Part shown: piece after piece, positions 17,315-25,095 of the stretch | How the letters are laid out: every line of letters begins with the position of its first letter | Numbering within the stretch: position 1 is the stretch's first letter | Source of the DNA: Oceanicola sp. | GTDB taxonomy: Bacteria > Pseudomonadota > Alphaproteobacteria > Rhodobacterales > Rhodobacteraceae | DNA length: 64,000 nucleotides | Direction of reading: 5' to 3' | NCBI GenBank assembly: GCA_022447275.1 | Contig: JAKVBK010000014.1 | Location: forward strand, 1-64,000 | The notes under the pieces: model-generated | What the model saw: the letters and a program-made list of their open reading frames with translations, nothing else | Databases searched by the model: none | What the model was told of the DNA's origin: nothing | Translations under genes and position numbers: made by a program

Positions 17315-17845
17315 ATGGCAACAGACACCCCAGATGGTGGGCTTTCTTTGACGCCGATGCCGCAGCTGGAATTCGCGACTTTCCCGCACCAAGTTTTCTG
17401 GCTGATCGTCGCGCTGGTCGCGATCTACTTCATCTTGACCACCATCGCCCTGCCGCGCATCGCAGCCGTTCTGGCCGAGCGCAACGGGACGATTACCAAT
17501 GATATTGCCGCCGCCGAGGAGCTGAAGCTGCGCGCCGCGGAGGCAGAAAAAGCCTATGAAAAGGCACTGGCCGACGCCCGCGCTGAAGCCCAGAAGATCG
17601 CTGGCGAAACCCGCGACGCGATCAAGGCACAGCTGGACGAAGCGACCGCCAAGGCTGACGCTGATATCTCGGCAAAGGCTGCTGAAAGCGAAGCACGCAT
17701 CGCCGAGATCCGCGAAAGTGCGATGGCGTCCGTGCGTGATGTTGCCAATGACACCACTGGTGCCTTGGTTGCCGCCTTGGGCGGCGCCGCGGAAGCAGGC
17801 GACATTGCAGACGCTCTCGAGGCTGAGCTGAAAGGACGTGGATGA
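17315..17845 (+). CDS. atpX: F0F1 ATP synthase subunit b' (second stator b)
   Basis: A 176-residue stator subunit with one membrane helix (about residues 29-50, [19 protein letters not shown]) and a long Ala/Glu/Lys coiled coil. Photosynthetic and alphaproteobacterial ATP synthases use a b/b' heterodimer, and this is the b' member because it lacks the secretion-like N-terminus of the next gene. Its stop overlaps the first ATG of atpF. Confidence 0.93.
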   Translation: MATDTPDGGLSLTPMPQLEFATFPHQVFWLIVALVAIYFILTTIALPRIAAVLAERNGTITNDIAAAEELKLRAAEAEKAYEKALADARAEAQKIAGETRDAIKAQLDEATAKADADISAKAAESEARIAEIRESAMASVRDVANDTTGALVAALGGAAEAGDIADALEAELKGRG

Positions 17846-18405
17846 TGCATAAGCTGTCCCTGACCGCCGCTGCCACATTGGCCGCTACGCCGGCACTGGC
17901 CGCAGACGGCCCGTTCTTCTCGCTGGCGAACTCGGACTTTGTTGTTTCGATCGCCTTCCTCTGCTTTGTCGGTGTTTTGGTTTACGCCAAGGTGCCGGGT
18001 ATCCTGATGGGCATGCTGGACAAGCGCGCGGACGATATCCGCTCGGAGCTGGACGAAGCCCGCACGCTGCGCGAAGAAGCCCAGGCCGTTCTGGCCGAGT
18101 TCGAGCGCAAGCAGTCCGAAGTGCAGGAGCAGGCGGACCGGATCGTCGCGACTGCCAAGGAAGAGGCCGAGTTGATGGCCGAGCAGGCGCAGGCTGATCT
18201 GGAGAAATCCATCGCCCGTCGTTTGGCTGCGGCTGAAGATCAGATTGCCTCTGCAGAGCAGGGCGCTGTGCGCGAAGTGCGCGATACGGCAATTGCTGTG
18301 TCGGTAGCCGCTGCCCGCACCGTGCTTGCCAAAGGCATGAACGCAGATAAGGCCAACGGCCTGATCGATGATGCCATCGCAGACGTGGATGCGCGTCTGC
18401 ACTGA
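17842..18405 (+). CDS. atpF: F0F1 ATP synthase subunit b
   Basis: A 187-residue stator b subunit. The membrane helix is at about residues 33-52 ([20 protein letters not shown]), followed by the coiled coil. The first 21 residues (to ALAADG) look like a cleavable signal peptide, which is unusual for b in most bacteria but typical for this group. Overlaps b' by 4 bp; two ATGs in tandem (17842, 17845). The F1 genes are not in this window. Confidence 0.93.
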   Translation: MMHKLSLTAAATLAATPALAADGPFFSLANSDFVVSIAFLCFVGVLVYAKVPGILMGMLDKRADDIRSELDEARTLREEAQAVLAEFERKQSEVQEQADRIVATAKEEAELMAEQAQADLEKSIARRLAAAEDQIASAEQGAVREVRDTAIAVSVAAARTVLAKGMNADKANGLIDDAIADVDARLH

Positions 18406-18433
18406 CGCCCAGTTCATCGCGTGAATATTGATT

Positions 18434-18465
18434 AAGACCCGGCGCCTCGGCACCGGGTCTTTTTC
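18434..18465 (+). terminator. Rho-independent terminator of the F0 operon
   Basis: Perfect AGACCCGG/CCGGGTCT stem with a 10-base loop, then five T's, 30 bp after the atpF stop. Confidence 0.88.
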
Positions 18466-18544
18466 GTTTGCGGAGGTCAGGGAGGCTCTGTTTGTGCGGC
18501 TCAGCCGGCCGGCAAGCAAAGGTGATGAGGCCGACTGTTGCATT

Positions 18545-18603
18545 GGGGGCGTTGCCCCCGGCCCTGTTCGGGCCTCCCCCAGAGTATTTCGTAGACAAAG
18601 ACG
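18545..18603 (+). repeat. GAGTATTT hairpin repeat, copy 1
   Basis: GGGGGC-GTT-GCCCCC hairpin, a C-rich stretch, then CCCCCAGAGTATTTC and ACAAAGA. It fills the space between the F0 operon terminator and the stop of the convergent gntR gene. Confidence 0.75.
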
Positions 18604-18606
18604 GGC

Positions 18607-19374
18607 TTAGCGTTTGATCTCATGCTCGAGGCGGAGTTGCGCAATCTCTTCGTTGCGTTCGGATCGCTGCTGGTTTTCCAGCGCTGTGCGCACAAAAGAC
18701 AGGTGGTCTTCGACGGCTGCGCGCGCGCCAGCTGGATCTCGGGCCATCAGCGCGTCGTTTATTTTTCGATGCTGTTCCAAGAGAGACTCGCGGGTGCTGC
18801 GCTGTTTGAACATGACAGAGCGATTGTAGAAAACCCCCTTCTGGAGCAGCGTGAACATGGCGCGCATCATGTGGAGCATAACCACATTGTGGGACGCTTC
18901 GATGATGGCCATGTGAAATTCTGCGTCCAGTTTGGATTCCTCGTCTGGGTTGCGCTTTGAATGGGCGGCTTCCATGCGCGCGAAGATGGCGGCAATAACG
19001 CGGAGGTCGGTCTCGCTGGCTAGCCTGGCGGCGCGTGCGGCGGCGAGGCCCTCCATGTCTTGGCGGAAATCGAGATAGTCGAATACGGCCTCGTCATGGG
19101 TTGCAAACAGGGTTTGCAGGGCTGGCGAGAAGGCGGAGCCGATCACGTCAGCAACGAAGATCCCGGAATTTGCCTTTGTGGTGAGCAGGCCACGGTCTGA
19201 CAGCTCTGCTACCGCTTCGCGCAGTGAGGGCCGTGAGACGCCCAACCGGTCGCTCAGTTCGCGCTCTGAGGGCAGGCGTTCGCCCGGACGCAGGATGCCG
19301 CGCAGGATCAACTGCTCGATCTGATTGACGACCGCGCCAGAGAGGCGGGCATTTTCTATTTTGCGGAAGGGCAT
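18607..19374 (-). CDS. GntR/FadR-family transcriptional regulator
   Basis: A 255-residue regulator with an N-terminal winged helix (RPGERLPSERELSDRLGVSRPSLREAV is split around residues 31-57) and a C-terminal FCD helical domain. Residues that usually bind a metal in FCD domains are visible (Asp and His in LDAEFHMAI, His in EQHRK, His in EDHLSF), suggesting a carboxylate ligand such as lactate, pyruvate or a sugar acid. No target operon is adjacent. An inverted repeat 19 bp before its start suggests autoregulation. Confidence 0.9.
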   Translation of the reverse strand: MPFRKIENARLSGAVVNQIEQLILRGILRPGERLPSERELSDRLGVSRPSLREAVAELSDRGLLTTKANSGIFVADVIGSAFSPALQTLFATHDEAVFDYLDFRQDMEGLAAARAARLASETDLRVIAAIFARMEAAHSKRNPDEESKLDAEFHMAIIEASHNVVMLHMMRAMFTLLQKGVFYNRSVMFKQRSTRESLLEQHRKINDALMARDPAGARAAVEDHLSFVRTALENQQRSERNEEIAQLRLEHEIKR

Positions 19375-19392
19375 GGGTTCACCTGCCGGTTT

Positions 19393-19411
19393 TGGTCATG
19401 TCATCTGACCA
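19393..19411. promoter_or_regulatory. Inverted repeat upstream of gntR
   Basis: TGGTCA-N7-TGACCA, close to the TGGT...ACCA operators known for FadR-type regulators. Lies 19 bp before the gntR start, a good place for autorepression. Confidence 0.5.
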
Positions 19412-19481
19412 GTTTGGCAGGGCCATAGCAAGCGCCTCTCCCCTATTTGCAGGAGCAAAAGGGGAGAGGCTGTATGTGGTT

Positions 19482-20129
19482 TTAGGCGTTTGGCCGGATC
19501 ACGATCTCAACGCGCCGGTTCTGGGCCCGGCCTTCCGGGGTCAGGTTCGAGGCAACGGGCTGGTCTTCGCCAACCCCGTAGGACCGCAGGCGGCTCGATG
19601 TGACGCCGGAATCGATCAGCACGGCAGTGACGGAACTGGCGCGCCGCGCGGACAGTTCCTGATTGTAGCTGGCTGCGCCGGTATTGTCTGTGTGGCCGAT
19701 CACATCCACCGTTGTGTCCGGGAACTTGATCAGAGAGTCCGCAAGTGCGCGCAGTTCGACGCGCAGGTCAGGGCGCACAACGGCGCTGTCTACTTCGAAC
19801 AGCAGGTCGTCGGGCATGGTCACGATCAGGCGGTCGCCTGTGTTGACGATCTCAATCCCGTCGCTGTTCAAGCTGGACTCGAGGTCTGCGGCCTGTGCAT
19901 CGAGTTGGTTGCCGATGACGCCGCCGATGCCTGCCCCGATTGCTCCGCCAATCGCGGCGCCTTTGGCATTGTCGTCACTGGACAGAATTCCCGCCATCGC
20001 GCCAAGAGCGCCGCCGAGGATGGCGCCATCTCTGGTGCGGTTTTCACTGCCGATCATGGAAGGATCAGTACAGGCGCTCAATGTGAGGGCGCAGGCAAGG
20101 CTGATGGGAAGGGCGAAACGAATTTGCAT
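19482..20129 (-). CDS. OmpA-family lipoprotein with glycine zipper
   Basis: A 215-residue lipoprotein. A lipobox L17-S-A-C20 ends the signal peptide, so the protein is probably lipidated and outer-membrane-attached. A glycine-zipper region with GxxxG-type repeats follows (residues ~37-75, GAILGGALGAMAG and GAAIGGAIGAG), then an OmpA_C peptidoglycan-binding domain with DVIGHTDNTG and ELSARRASSV. Similar to YiaD/Pal-like proteins that tether outer membrane to the wall. The A+G-rich zipper may insert into the membrane. Confidence 0.9.
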   Translation of the reverse strand: MQIRFALPISLACALTLSACTDPSMIGSENRTRDGAILGGALGAMAGILSSDDNAKGAAIGGAIGAGIGGVIGNQLDAQAADLESSLNSDGIEIVNTGDRLIVTMPDDLLFEVDSAVVRPDLRVELRALADSLIKFPDTTVDVIGHTDNTGAASYNQELSARRASSVTAVLIDSGVTSSRLRSYGVGEDQPVASNLTPEGRAQNRRVEIVIRPNA

Positions 20130-20406
20130 GGGTTGTGTCCTTCTGTGACATTCTGCTCTGCTTCCTTGATACGGATTTGCGCGCGATATGCGATAGCATC
20201 CTGCATGAAAGCGCGAAAACCTGCTTCAAATTGTGATGAAGTGGCGAAATTGACTCTTTCGCAAACGCCCCAGCGCCAGTTTGGCCTTTGCGATGGGCTT
20301 GTTCTGCTAGCAGCCGCAGCGTGCCCGAAGGGCGCGCTGCCGGGCCCAACGGGCGGGCGCGGATCTATGATCCGAGCGCAACCGGCGGGAGCGCCCTGAT
20401 CAAATG

Positions 20407-21288
20407 TCAGCTTGCCTCGCTGCGTGCAGATTCCCACGCCAACAGCGCGCGCTTGACCGGAAGGCCCCAATGGTAGCCGCCCAGTGCGCCGTTCTTTCGA
20501 AGGGCGCGATGGCAGGGGATCAGGAACGAGATCGGGTTGCGTCCGACCGCTGTTCCGACGGCGCGCACCGCCTTAGGATGCGCAATGGCCCGGGCAATGT
20601 CGGAATAAGTGGTTACGCAGCCCGAGGGGATTTGCAGCAATGCTTCCCACACTTTGATCTGAAAGGGCGCGCCGATCAGTACCAGTGGGGTTGCCTGCCC
20701 GTCTTCATGCGCGCCAAAAGCTGATCGCACCCAAGGCGCCAAATGCTCGGCGTCTTCCACGTAGGTCGCGTTTGGCCAACGGCTCTGTAAATCCTGCCAC
20801 GCCGCATCTGCCCCTACCTCGGCGCTAAAGGCGATGCCGCAAATGCCCTTGTCCGTGCCCATCACAAGGGCGGGCCCGAAGGGCGTGTCGAAAGTGCCCC
20901 AGCGGATTATCAGGCCTGCCCCTTTTGCCGCGTAGGTGCCCGGCGACATGGCTTCCCAACGCAAGAACAGATCATGCAGGCGGCCACTGCCCGACAGGCC
21001 CGCCCCATCGGCGGCCTCCAGCATGGTGGCGTGCTCTGCCAGCAGGCGTTTGGCATGGTCGAGCGTCAGGTACTGCTGGTAGCGCTTGGGCGAGACCCCC
21101 ACCCACGCGCTGAACAGACGCTGGAAATGGGCCGGGCTCATGGACATGCGCGCGGCCAGAGCGTCCAGGGTCAGGGGCGAGTCCGCGGCGTCGATCTCAT
21201 CGAGTGCGCGGCGGATCACGTTGAAATGGTATTGCTGCTCAAGGGCGGTGTCTTCTGCGCCTTTGGGCGTATCGGGCTGCGATCCCAT
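20407..21288 (-). CDS. AraC-type / methylated-DNA-cysteine methyltransferase (Ada-like)
   Basis: A 293-residue protein with an AraC-type helix-turn-helix in the N-terminal third (residues ~20-115, LDALAARMSMSPAHFQRLFS) and an Ogt/AGT domain in the C-terminal part. The active-site cysteine is in IPCHRA near residue 262, followed by GGYHWG. It removes alkyl groups from O6-guanine. The N-terminal phosphotriester-accepting domain of E. coli Ada is absent, so the usual switch to an activator is missing. Divergent from nth, another base-lesion repair gene. Confidence 0.9.
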   Translation of the reverse strand: MGSQPDTPKGAEDTALEQQYHFNVIRRALDEIDAADSPLTLDALAARMSMSPAHFQRLFSAWVGVSPKRYQQYLTLDHAKRLLAEHATMLEAADGAGLSGSGRLHDLFLRWEAMSPGTYAAKGAGLIIRWGTFDTPFGPALVMGTDKGICGIAFSAEVGADAAWQDLQSRWPNATYVEDAEHLAPWVRSAFGAHEDGQATPLVLIGAPFQIKVWEALLQIPSGCVTTYSDIARAIAHPKAVRAVGTAVGRNPISFLIPCHRALRKNGALGGYHWGLPVKRALLAWESARSEAS

Positions 21289-21396
21289 TTTCTGCTCCTG
21301 CCATGCGTCTGTGCTGAATATGGGCCTTGGCAGTGGCCTGCGCGACCCGAATTATGCGGGATGGACGCCGCCTGTCGCTTGGGGCAGAACAGACGC

Positions 21397-22110
21397 ATGG
21401 CCAAACAGCTTTCCTATCAGGCTCTCTACGAGATCTTTTCCCGGTTCCAGGCCGCGCAGGCTGAGCCTAAGGGCGAGTTGGATCATGTAAATGCGTATAC
21501 GCTGGTGGTTGCTGTCGCCCTGTCGGCGCAGGCAACGGACAAAGGGGTCAACCGCGCGACGGCAGAGCTGTTCAAGATCGCAGACACCCCGCAAAAGATG
21601 CTCGATCTGGGCGAAGAGCAGTTGATCGAGCATATCAAGACAATTGGTCTGTATCGCAACAAGGCCAAGAATGTCATCAAGCTGTCCCGTATCCTTGTGG
21701 AGGACTATGGCGGCGAAGTGCCATGTTCCCGGGCCGCGCTTGAAAGCTTGCCAGGAGTGGGCCGCAAGACCGCCAATGTGGTGCTGAACATGTGGTGGGG
21801 GATGCCCACGCAGGCCGTGGACACGCATATTTTTCGGCTGGGCAACCGGGCGGGGATCGCCCCGGGAAAGGACGTGGTCGCCGTGGAGCGGGCCATCGAG
21901 GATCAAATTCCTGCGCCCTTCCAGCACCATGCCCATCACTGGATGATTCTGCACGGTCGCTATGTGTGCAAGGCGCGCAAGCCTGAATGCCCAAGCTGCC
22001 TGATCAGCGATCTGTGCGCATTTGAAGACAAGACATTGCCCCCCGCACCGAAGCGTGTGAAAGGGGCGCGATTGGTATCGGCCCGTCCCGATGTCGCTAC
22101 GAAAGGATAG
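21397..22110 (+). CDS. nth: Endonuclease III
   Basis: A 237-residue DNA glycosylase/AP lyase that removes oxidised pyrimidines. The helix-hairpin-helix LPGVGRKTANVV holds the catalytic Lys, and the Asp is in VDTHIFRLGNR. The [4Fe-4S] cluster cysteines are complete with spacing C-X6-C-X2-C-X5-C near the C-terminus (CKARKPECPSCLISDLC). Start at 21397 is the standard one; the longer frame overlaps the divergent ada-like gene. adk-like sugar kinase follows 3 bp later. Confidence 0.95.
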   Translation: MAKQLSYQALYEIFSRFQAAQAEPKGELDHVNAYTLVVAVALSAQATDKGVNRATAELFKIADTPQKMLDLGEEQLIEHIKTIGLYRNKAKNVIKLSRILVEDYGGEVPCSRAALESLPGVGRKTANVVLNMWWGMPTQAVDTHIFRLGNRAGIAPGKDVVAVERAIEDQIPAPFQHHAHHWMILHGRYVCKARKPECPSCLISDLCAFEDKTLPPAPKRVKGARLVSARPDVATKG

Positions 22111-22113
22111 CCA

Positions 22114-23118
22114 ATGTCGCAACACAACGATCGGTATCAGCTTGTCGGAATCGGCAATGCCATCGTCGATGTGCTCACCCAATGTGATGACAGTTTTCTC
22201 GAGCATATGGGGATCGAGAAAGGCATCATGCAGCTGATCGAAAAGGGCCGTGCGGAGACGCTCTATGGCGCGATGACCGAGCGGACGCAGGCGCCTGGGG
22301 GATCGGTGGCAAACACAATCGCAGGTGTGGGTGCTTTGGGTTTGAAAACAGCCTTCATCGGGCGCGTGCATGATGACGCCTTGGGCCGTTTCTATGCCGA
22401 AGCCATGCAGGCAGAAGGGACCGATTTTGCAAATGCGCCCGTGGCGGGTGGTGATCTGCCCACCTCGCGCTCGATGATCTTCGTCTCACCCGATGGCGAG
22501 CGGTCCATGAACACTTATCTCGGCATCTCGGCGGATCTTGGACCGGATGATGTGCCTGCCGATGTGGCGGGCTGTGCGGAGTTGCTGTTCCTTGAGGGCT
22601 ATCTGTTTGACAAAGACAAGGGCAAGGCGGCGTTCCTCGAGGCTGCGCGCCAGTGCCGCGCAGGCGGGGGGCGGCCAGGCATTACCTTGTCTGATCCGTT
22701 CTGCGTCGACCGTCACCGCGATGATTTCCGGACGCTCATCCAGGGTGAGATGGATTTCGTGATCGGCAATGACGAAGAGTGGAAGTCCATGTATCAGACA
22801 GAGGATCTGAGTGCGGCGCTTGAGCAGGCAGCAGAAGCCTGTGAGACCGTTGTCTGCACCTGCTCCGGTGATCCGGTGCGAATCCTGTCACAAGGCACGC
22901 ACGTGGCGGTGCCAGTGAACCGTGTGACCCCGGTGGATGCCACGGGCGCGGGGGATCAGTTTGCGGCGGGCTTTCTGAGCGGTCTTGCCCAAGGCCTTCC
23001 CATGGAGGCGTGCGGGCGCATGGGGTGCATTGCGGCGGCAGAGGTCATTCAGCATATGGGTGCCCGCCCGCAGCGTGACATCGCTGCGCTGTTCCGCGAT
23101 GCAGGTCTGATGGCCTGA
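22114..23118 (+). CDS. Adenosine kinase-like PfkB-family kinase
   Basis: A 334-residue ribokinase-fold enzyme. N-terminal IGNAIVDVLTQ, the substrate-site GGSVANTIAG and the C-terminal VDATGAGDQFAAGFLSGL (catalytic Asp in GAGD) are all conserved. Alphaproteobacterial members of this subgroup are annotated as adenosine kinase, which recycles adenosine, for example from SAM-dependent methylation. A sugar substrate cannot be ruled out. Starts 3 bp after nth, so they may be co-transcribed; a GC-rich terminator follows. Confidence 0.87.
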   Translation: MSQHNDRYQLVGIGNAIVDVLTQCDDSFLEHMGIEKGIMQLIEKGRAETLYGAMTERTQAPGGSVANTIAGVGALGLKTAFIGRVHDDALGRFYAEAMQAEGTDFANAPVAGGDLPTSRSMIFVSPDGERSMNTYLGISADLGPDDVPADVAGCAELLFLEGYLFDKDKGKAAFLEAARQCRAGGGRPGITLSDPFCVDRHRDDFRTLIQGEMDFVIGNDEEWKSMYQTEDLSAALEQAAEACETVVCTCSGDPVRILSQGTHVAVPVNRVTPVDATGAGDQFAAGFLSGLAQGLPMEACGRMGCIAAAEVIQHMGARPQRDIAALFRDAGLMA

Positions 23119-23137
23119 GGCTTTACGGCAGGGGAAG

Positions 23138-23165
23138 GCCGCGCGCGGGGCCGCGCGGCGTCTTT
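23138..23165 (+). terminator. Terminator after the adenosine kinase gene
   Basis: GCCGCGCG/CGCGCGGC stem with 6-base loop, followed by GTCTTTC. The T-run is short, so termination may be partial; repeat copy 2 starts immediately after. Confidence 0.6.
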
Positions 23166-23212
23166 CGGGGGCTTTGCCCCCGGACCCCCAGAGTATTTCA
23201 AAGACAAAGAGG
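23166..23212 (+). repeat. GAGTATTT hairpin repeat, copy 2
   Basis: GGGGGC-TTT-GCCCCC hairpin, GACCCCCAGAGTATTTC and then ACAAAGA. It lies between convergent genes, the kinase (+) and pheA (-). Confidence 0.78.
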
Positions 23213-23231
23213 ATGCAGGTGACGCGGGCCC

Positions 23232-24110
23232 TCAGGTGGTCTGCTGTTCCTGCATCTGTCTTTTGATCTGACGGCGGGCATCGGCCGGATAGGTGCCGAG
23301 CACCTTCAGTTCGGAGGTGAAATAGCTGAGTTCTTCCAATGCGCGTGCCACCCCGGGATCATCGGGATGCCCTTCGATATCGGCGTAGAACTGGGTGGCT
23401 GTGAAGGCGCCACCGACCATGTAGCTTTCCAGTTTCGTCATATTGACGCCATTGGTGGCGAAGCCGCCCATTGCCTTGTAGAGCGCGGCGGGGATGTTGC
23501 GCACGCGAAATACAAAGCTTGTCATCATGCCCTCATTGCCTCGGCGGGCCATGTTGGCCGCGCGCGCCATCACAAGAAATCTTGTGGTGTTGGTGTCCTC
23601 GTCTTCGATATTGCGCGCGAGCACATCGAGCCCGTAGATCGCTCCGGCCAGCTCTGAGGCAAGCGCCACGGTTGATCTGTCGCCGGCTTCGGCAACCTCG
23701 CGTGCGGCCTTGGCGTTATCGCCTGCGTTGACCCCTTCGATCCCGTGGGTGCGCAGGAAGCGGGCGCATTGGGGCAGCAAGACCAGATGGCTATGGGCGC
23801 GTTTGACCTCTTCGAGCTTGGTGCCGGGGACTGCCAGCATGTTGATGTGCACGCGGACGAAAGCCTCGTCGATGATATGCAGGCCACTGCCGGGCAGCAG
23901 ACGGTGAATATCTGCGACCCGTCCGTAGGTGGTGTTTTCGACCGGCAGCATGGCTTGTTCCGCGCGGCCCGAGACCACCGCATCGATGACGTCCTCGAAG
24001 GTTGCGCAGGGCAGAACATCCATATCCGGGCGTGTTTCCGCGCAGGCCTGGTGCGAATAGGCGCCCAGTTCCCCCTGAAAGGCGATCCTAGCGGTTGAAT
24101 GGGCTTCCAT
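23232..24110 (-). CDS. pheA: Prephenate dehydratase
   Basis: A 292-residue stand-alone enzyme converting prephenate to phenylpyruvate for Phe synthesis. The catalytic domain opens with IAFQGELGAYSHQA and contains the TRF motif (NTTRFLV) near residue 185; a C-terminal ACT domain follows (IPAALYKAMGGFATNGVNM). The ACT motif usually written ESRP is LESYM here. Start at 24110 gives the normal N-terminus. Works with the AroQ mutase at 9054. Confidence 0.94.
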   Translation of the reverse strand: MEAHSTARIAFQGELGAYSHQACAETRPDMDVLPCATFEDVIDAVVSGRAEQAMLPVENTTYGRVADIHRLLPGSGLHIIDEAFVRVHINMLAVPGTKLEEVKRAHSHLVLLPQCARFLRTHGIEGVNAGDNAKAAREVAEAGDRSTVALASELAGAIYGLDVLARNIEDEDTNTTRFLVMARAANMARRGNEGMMTSFVFRVRNIPAALYKAMGGFATNGVNMTKLESYMVGGAFTATQFYADIEGHPDDPGVARALEELSYFTSELKVLGTYPADARRQIKRQMQEQQTT

Positions 24111-24253
24111 TGTCAGTCTCCGGTCCTGTGTATTCGCACCAAAAATGTATCTGATGCAGCAGATTGGTCGTTTGGTCGCGCCCGATACATCTTGCAGCGC
24201 CGCGAAGGAAGCAGATAGATACGGCCAACTCAAGTCAACACGAGGCGTGCACC

Positions 24254-24784
24254 ATGCTCGATACCATGACGCTGACAAAGGGTGTTGCTGCTCTGTGTGG
24301 CGCACTTTTGATTTTTCTGCTGGGCAGTTGGGCCGGCGAAGAACTGTACCATGTCGGCTACGACAGCCACGGCTACGACGATCATCATGATCAAGCGTAT
24401 AAAATCGATACCGGCGAAGAAGATGCCGGTGGCGAAGAAGTCGAAGAAACAGAAGATGTGGCTGCCATCTTGGCTGCCGGGGATCCGGCCAAGGGTGAGA
24501 AAGTCTTTGGCAAGTGCAAGTCGTGCCACAAGCTGGAAGACGGCGCAAACGGCACGGGCCCCTACCTGTACGCGGTGGTGGATCGCGCGATCGGTTCTGT
24601 TGAGGATTACAATTACTCCTCCGCGATGGCGAGCTTCGGCGGCGACTGGACACCTGAAAACCTGTATGGGTTCCTGGAGAAGCCGAAAAGCTACATGCCG
24701 GGCACATCCATGGCGTTTGCCGGTTTGGCCAAGCCGACCGACCGCGCTGATCTGATCGCTTTCCTAGAAACCGTGGACGACTGA
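24254..24784 (+). CDS. Membrane-anchored class-I cytochrome c
   Basis: A 176-residue cytochrome. An uncleaved N-terminal helix (about residues 8-27) anchors it to the periplasmic face of the membrane, then an acidic linker (residues ~35-70) leads to a c-type heme domain: C88-KS-C91-H92 binds the heme and the Met of GTSMAF is the sixth ligand. Its layout matches cytochrome c-y/c552 of Rhodobacter and Paracoccus, which carries electrons from bc1 to cytochrome oxidase. The linker includes an His/Asp-rich stretch (see findings). Divergent from pheA. Confidence 0.92.
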   Translation: MLDTMTLTKGVAALCGALLIFLLGSWAGEELYHVGYDSHGYDDHHDQAYKIDTGEEDAGGEEVEETEDVAAILAAGDPAKGEKVFGKCKSCHKLEDGANGTGPYLYAVVDRAIGSVEDYNYSSAMASFGGDWTPENLYGFLEKPKSYMPGTSMAFAGLAKPTDRADLIAFLETVDD

Positions 24785-24829
24785 TCACGACGACCTCTCT
24801 TTTTGGTGTCCGTCTGGCACCTGCGCACG

Positions 24830-24853
24830 CGCCCGGCTTTGGCCGGGCGTTTT
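24830..24853 (+). terminator. Rho-independent terminator of the cytochrome c gene
   Basis: CGCCCGGC/GCCGGGCG stem with TTTG loop and four T's, 46 bp after the stop. Confidence 0.88.
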
Positions 24854-24983
24854 GCGTTCAAATCCCGGCGTTTAAAAGATATTGCGCGCGAATTAAGGAA
24901 CTGGCCGCCCGGCTATGTTGAACAGGGTGCCCAGTCTGCGGAAAATTCGGTCAATTTGCGCTCACTGGGTGATCAAGCGTTTG

Positions 24984-25008
24984 TCACGGGACGTGTTCCG
25001 TGATCACG
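24984..25008. promoter_or_regulatory. Palindromes upstream of the yejA promoter
   Basis: TCACGG and CCGTGA form an inverted repeat with an 8-bp spacer (24984-25003), and the overlapping CGTGATCACG (24999-25008) is a perfect palindrome. Both lie just before the -35 element, a position fitting a regulator. Confidence 0.4.
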
Positions 25009-25018
25009 TATTCTCAAC

Positions 25019-25047
25019 TTGCGTAAAGTTAGAACAGGATTTTAATT
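25019..25047 (+). promoter_or_regulatory. Sigma-70-like promoter of yejABEF
   Basis: TTGCGT and TTAATT separated by 17 bp, 49 bp upstream of the yejA start. Confidence 0.5.
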
Positions 25048-25095
25048 TTTATCGGATTAGCTTTGCTACAAGACAGAGCACGACAGGAGATCCAG

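Larger units (their letters stand above)
24785..25095. other. Intergenic region before yejA
   Basis: Holds the cytochrome c terminator (24830-24853), a palindrome and inverted repeat at 24984-25008, and a sigma-70-like promoter at 25019-25047. No gene is seen. Confidence 0.5.

Noticed and set aside
24851..24870. GTTCAAATCCC, tRNA T-loop-like sequence
   Set aside because: No matching T-stem, anticodon arm or acceptor stem around it; it is just after a terminator.
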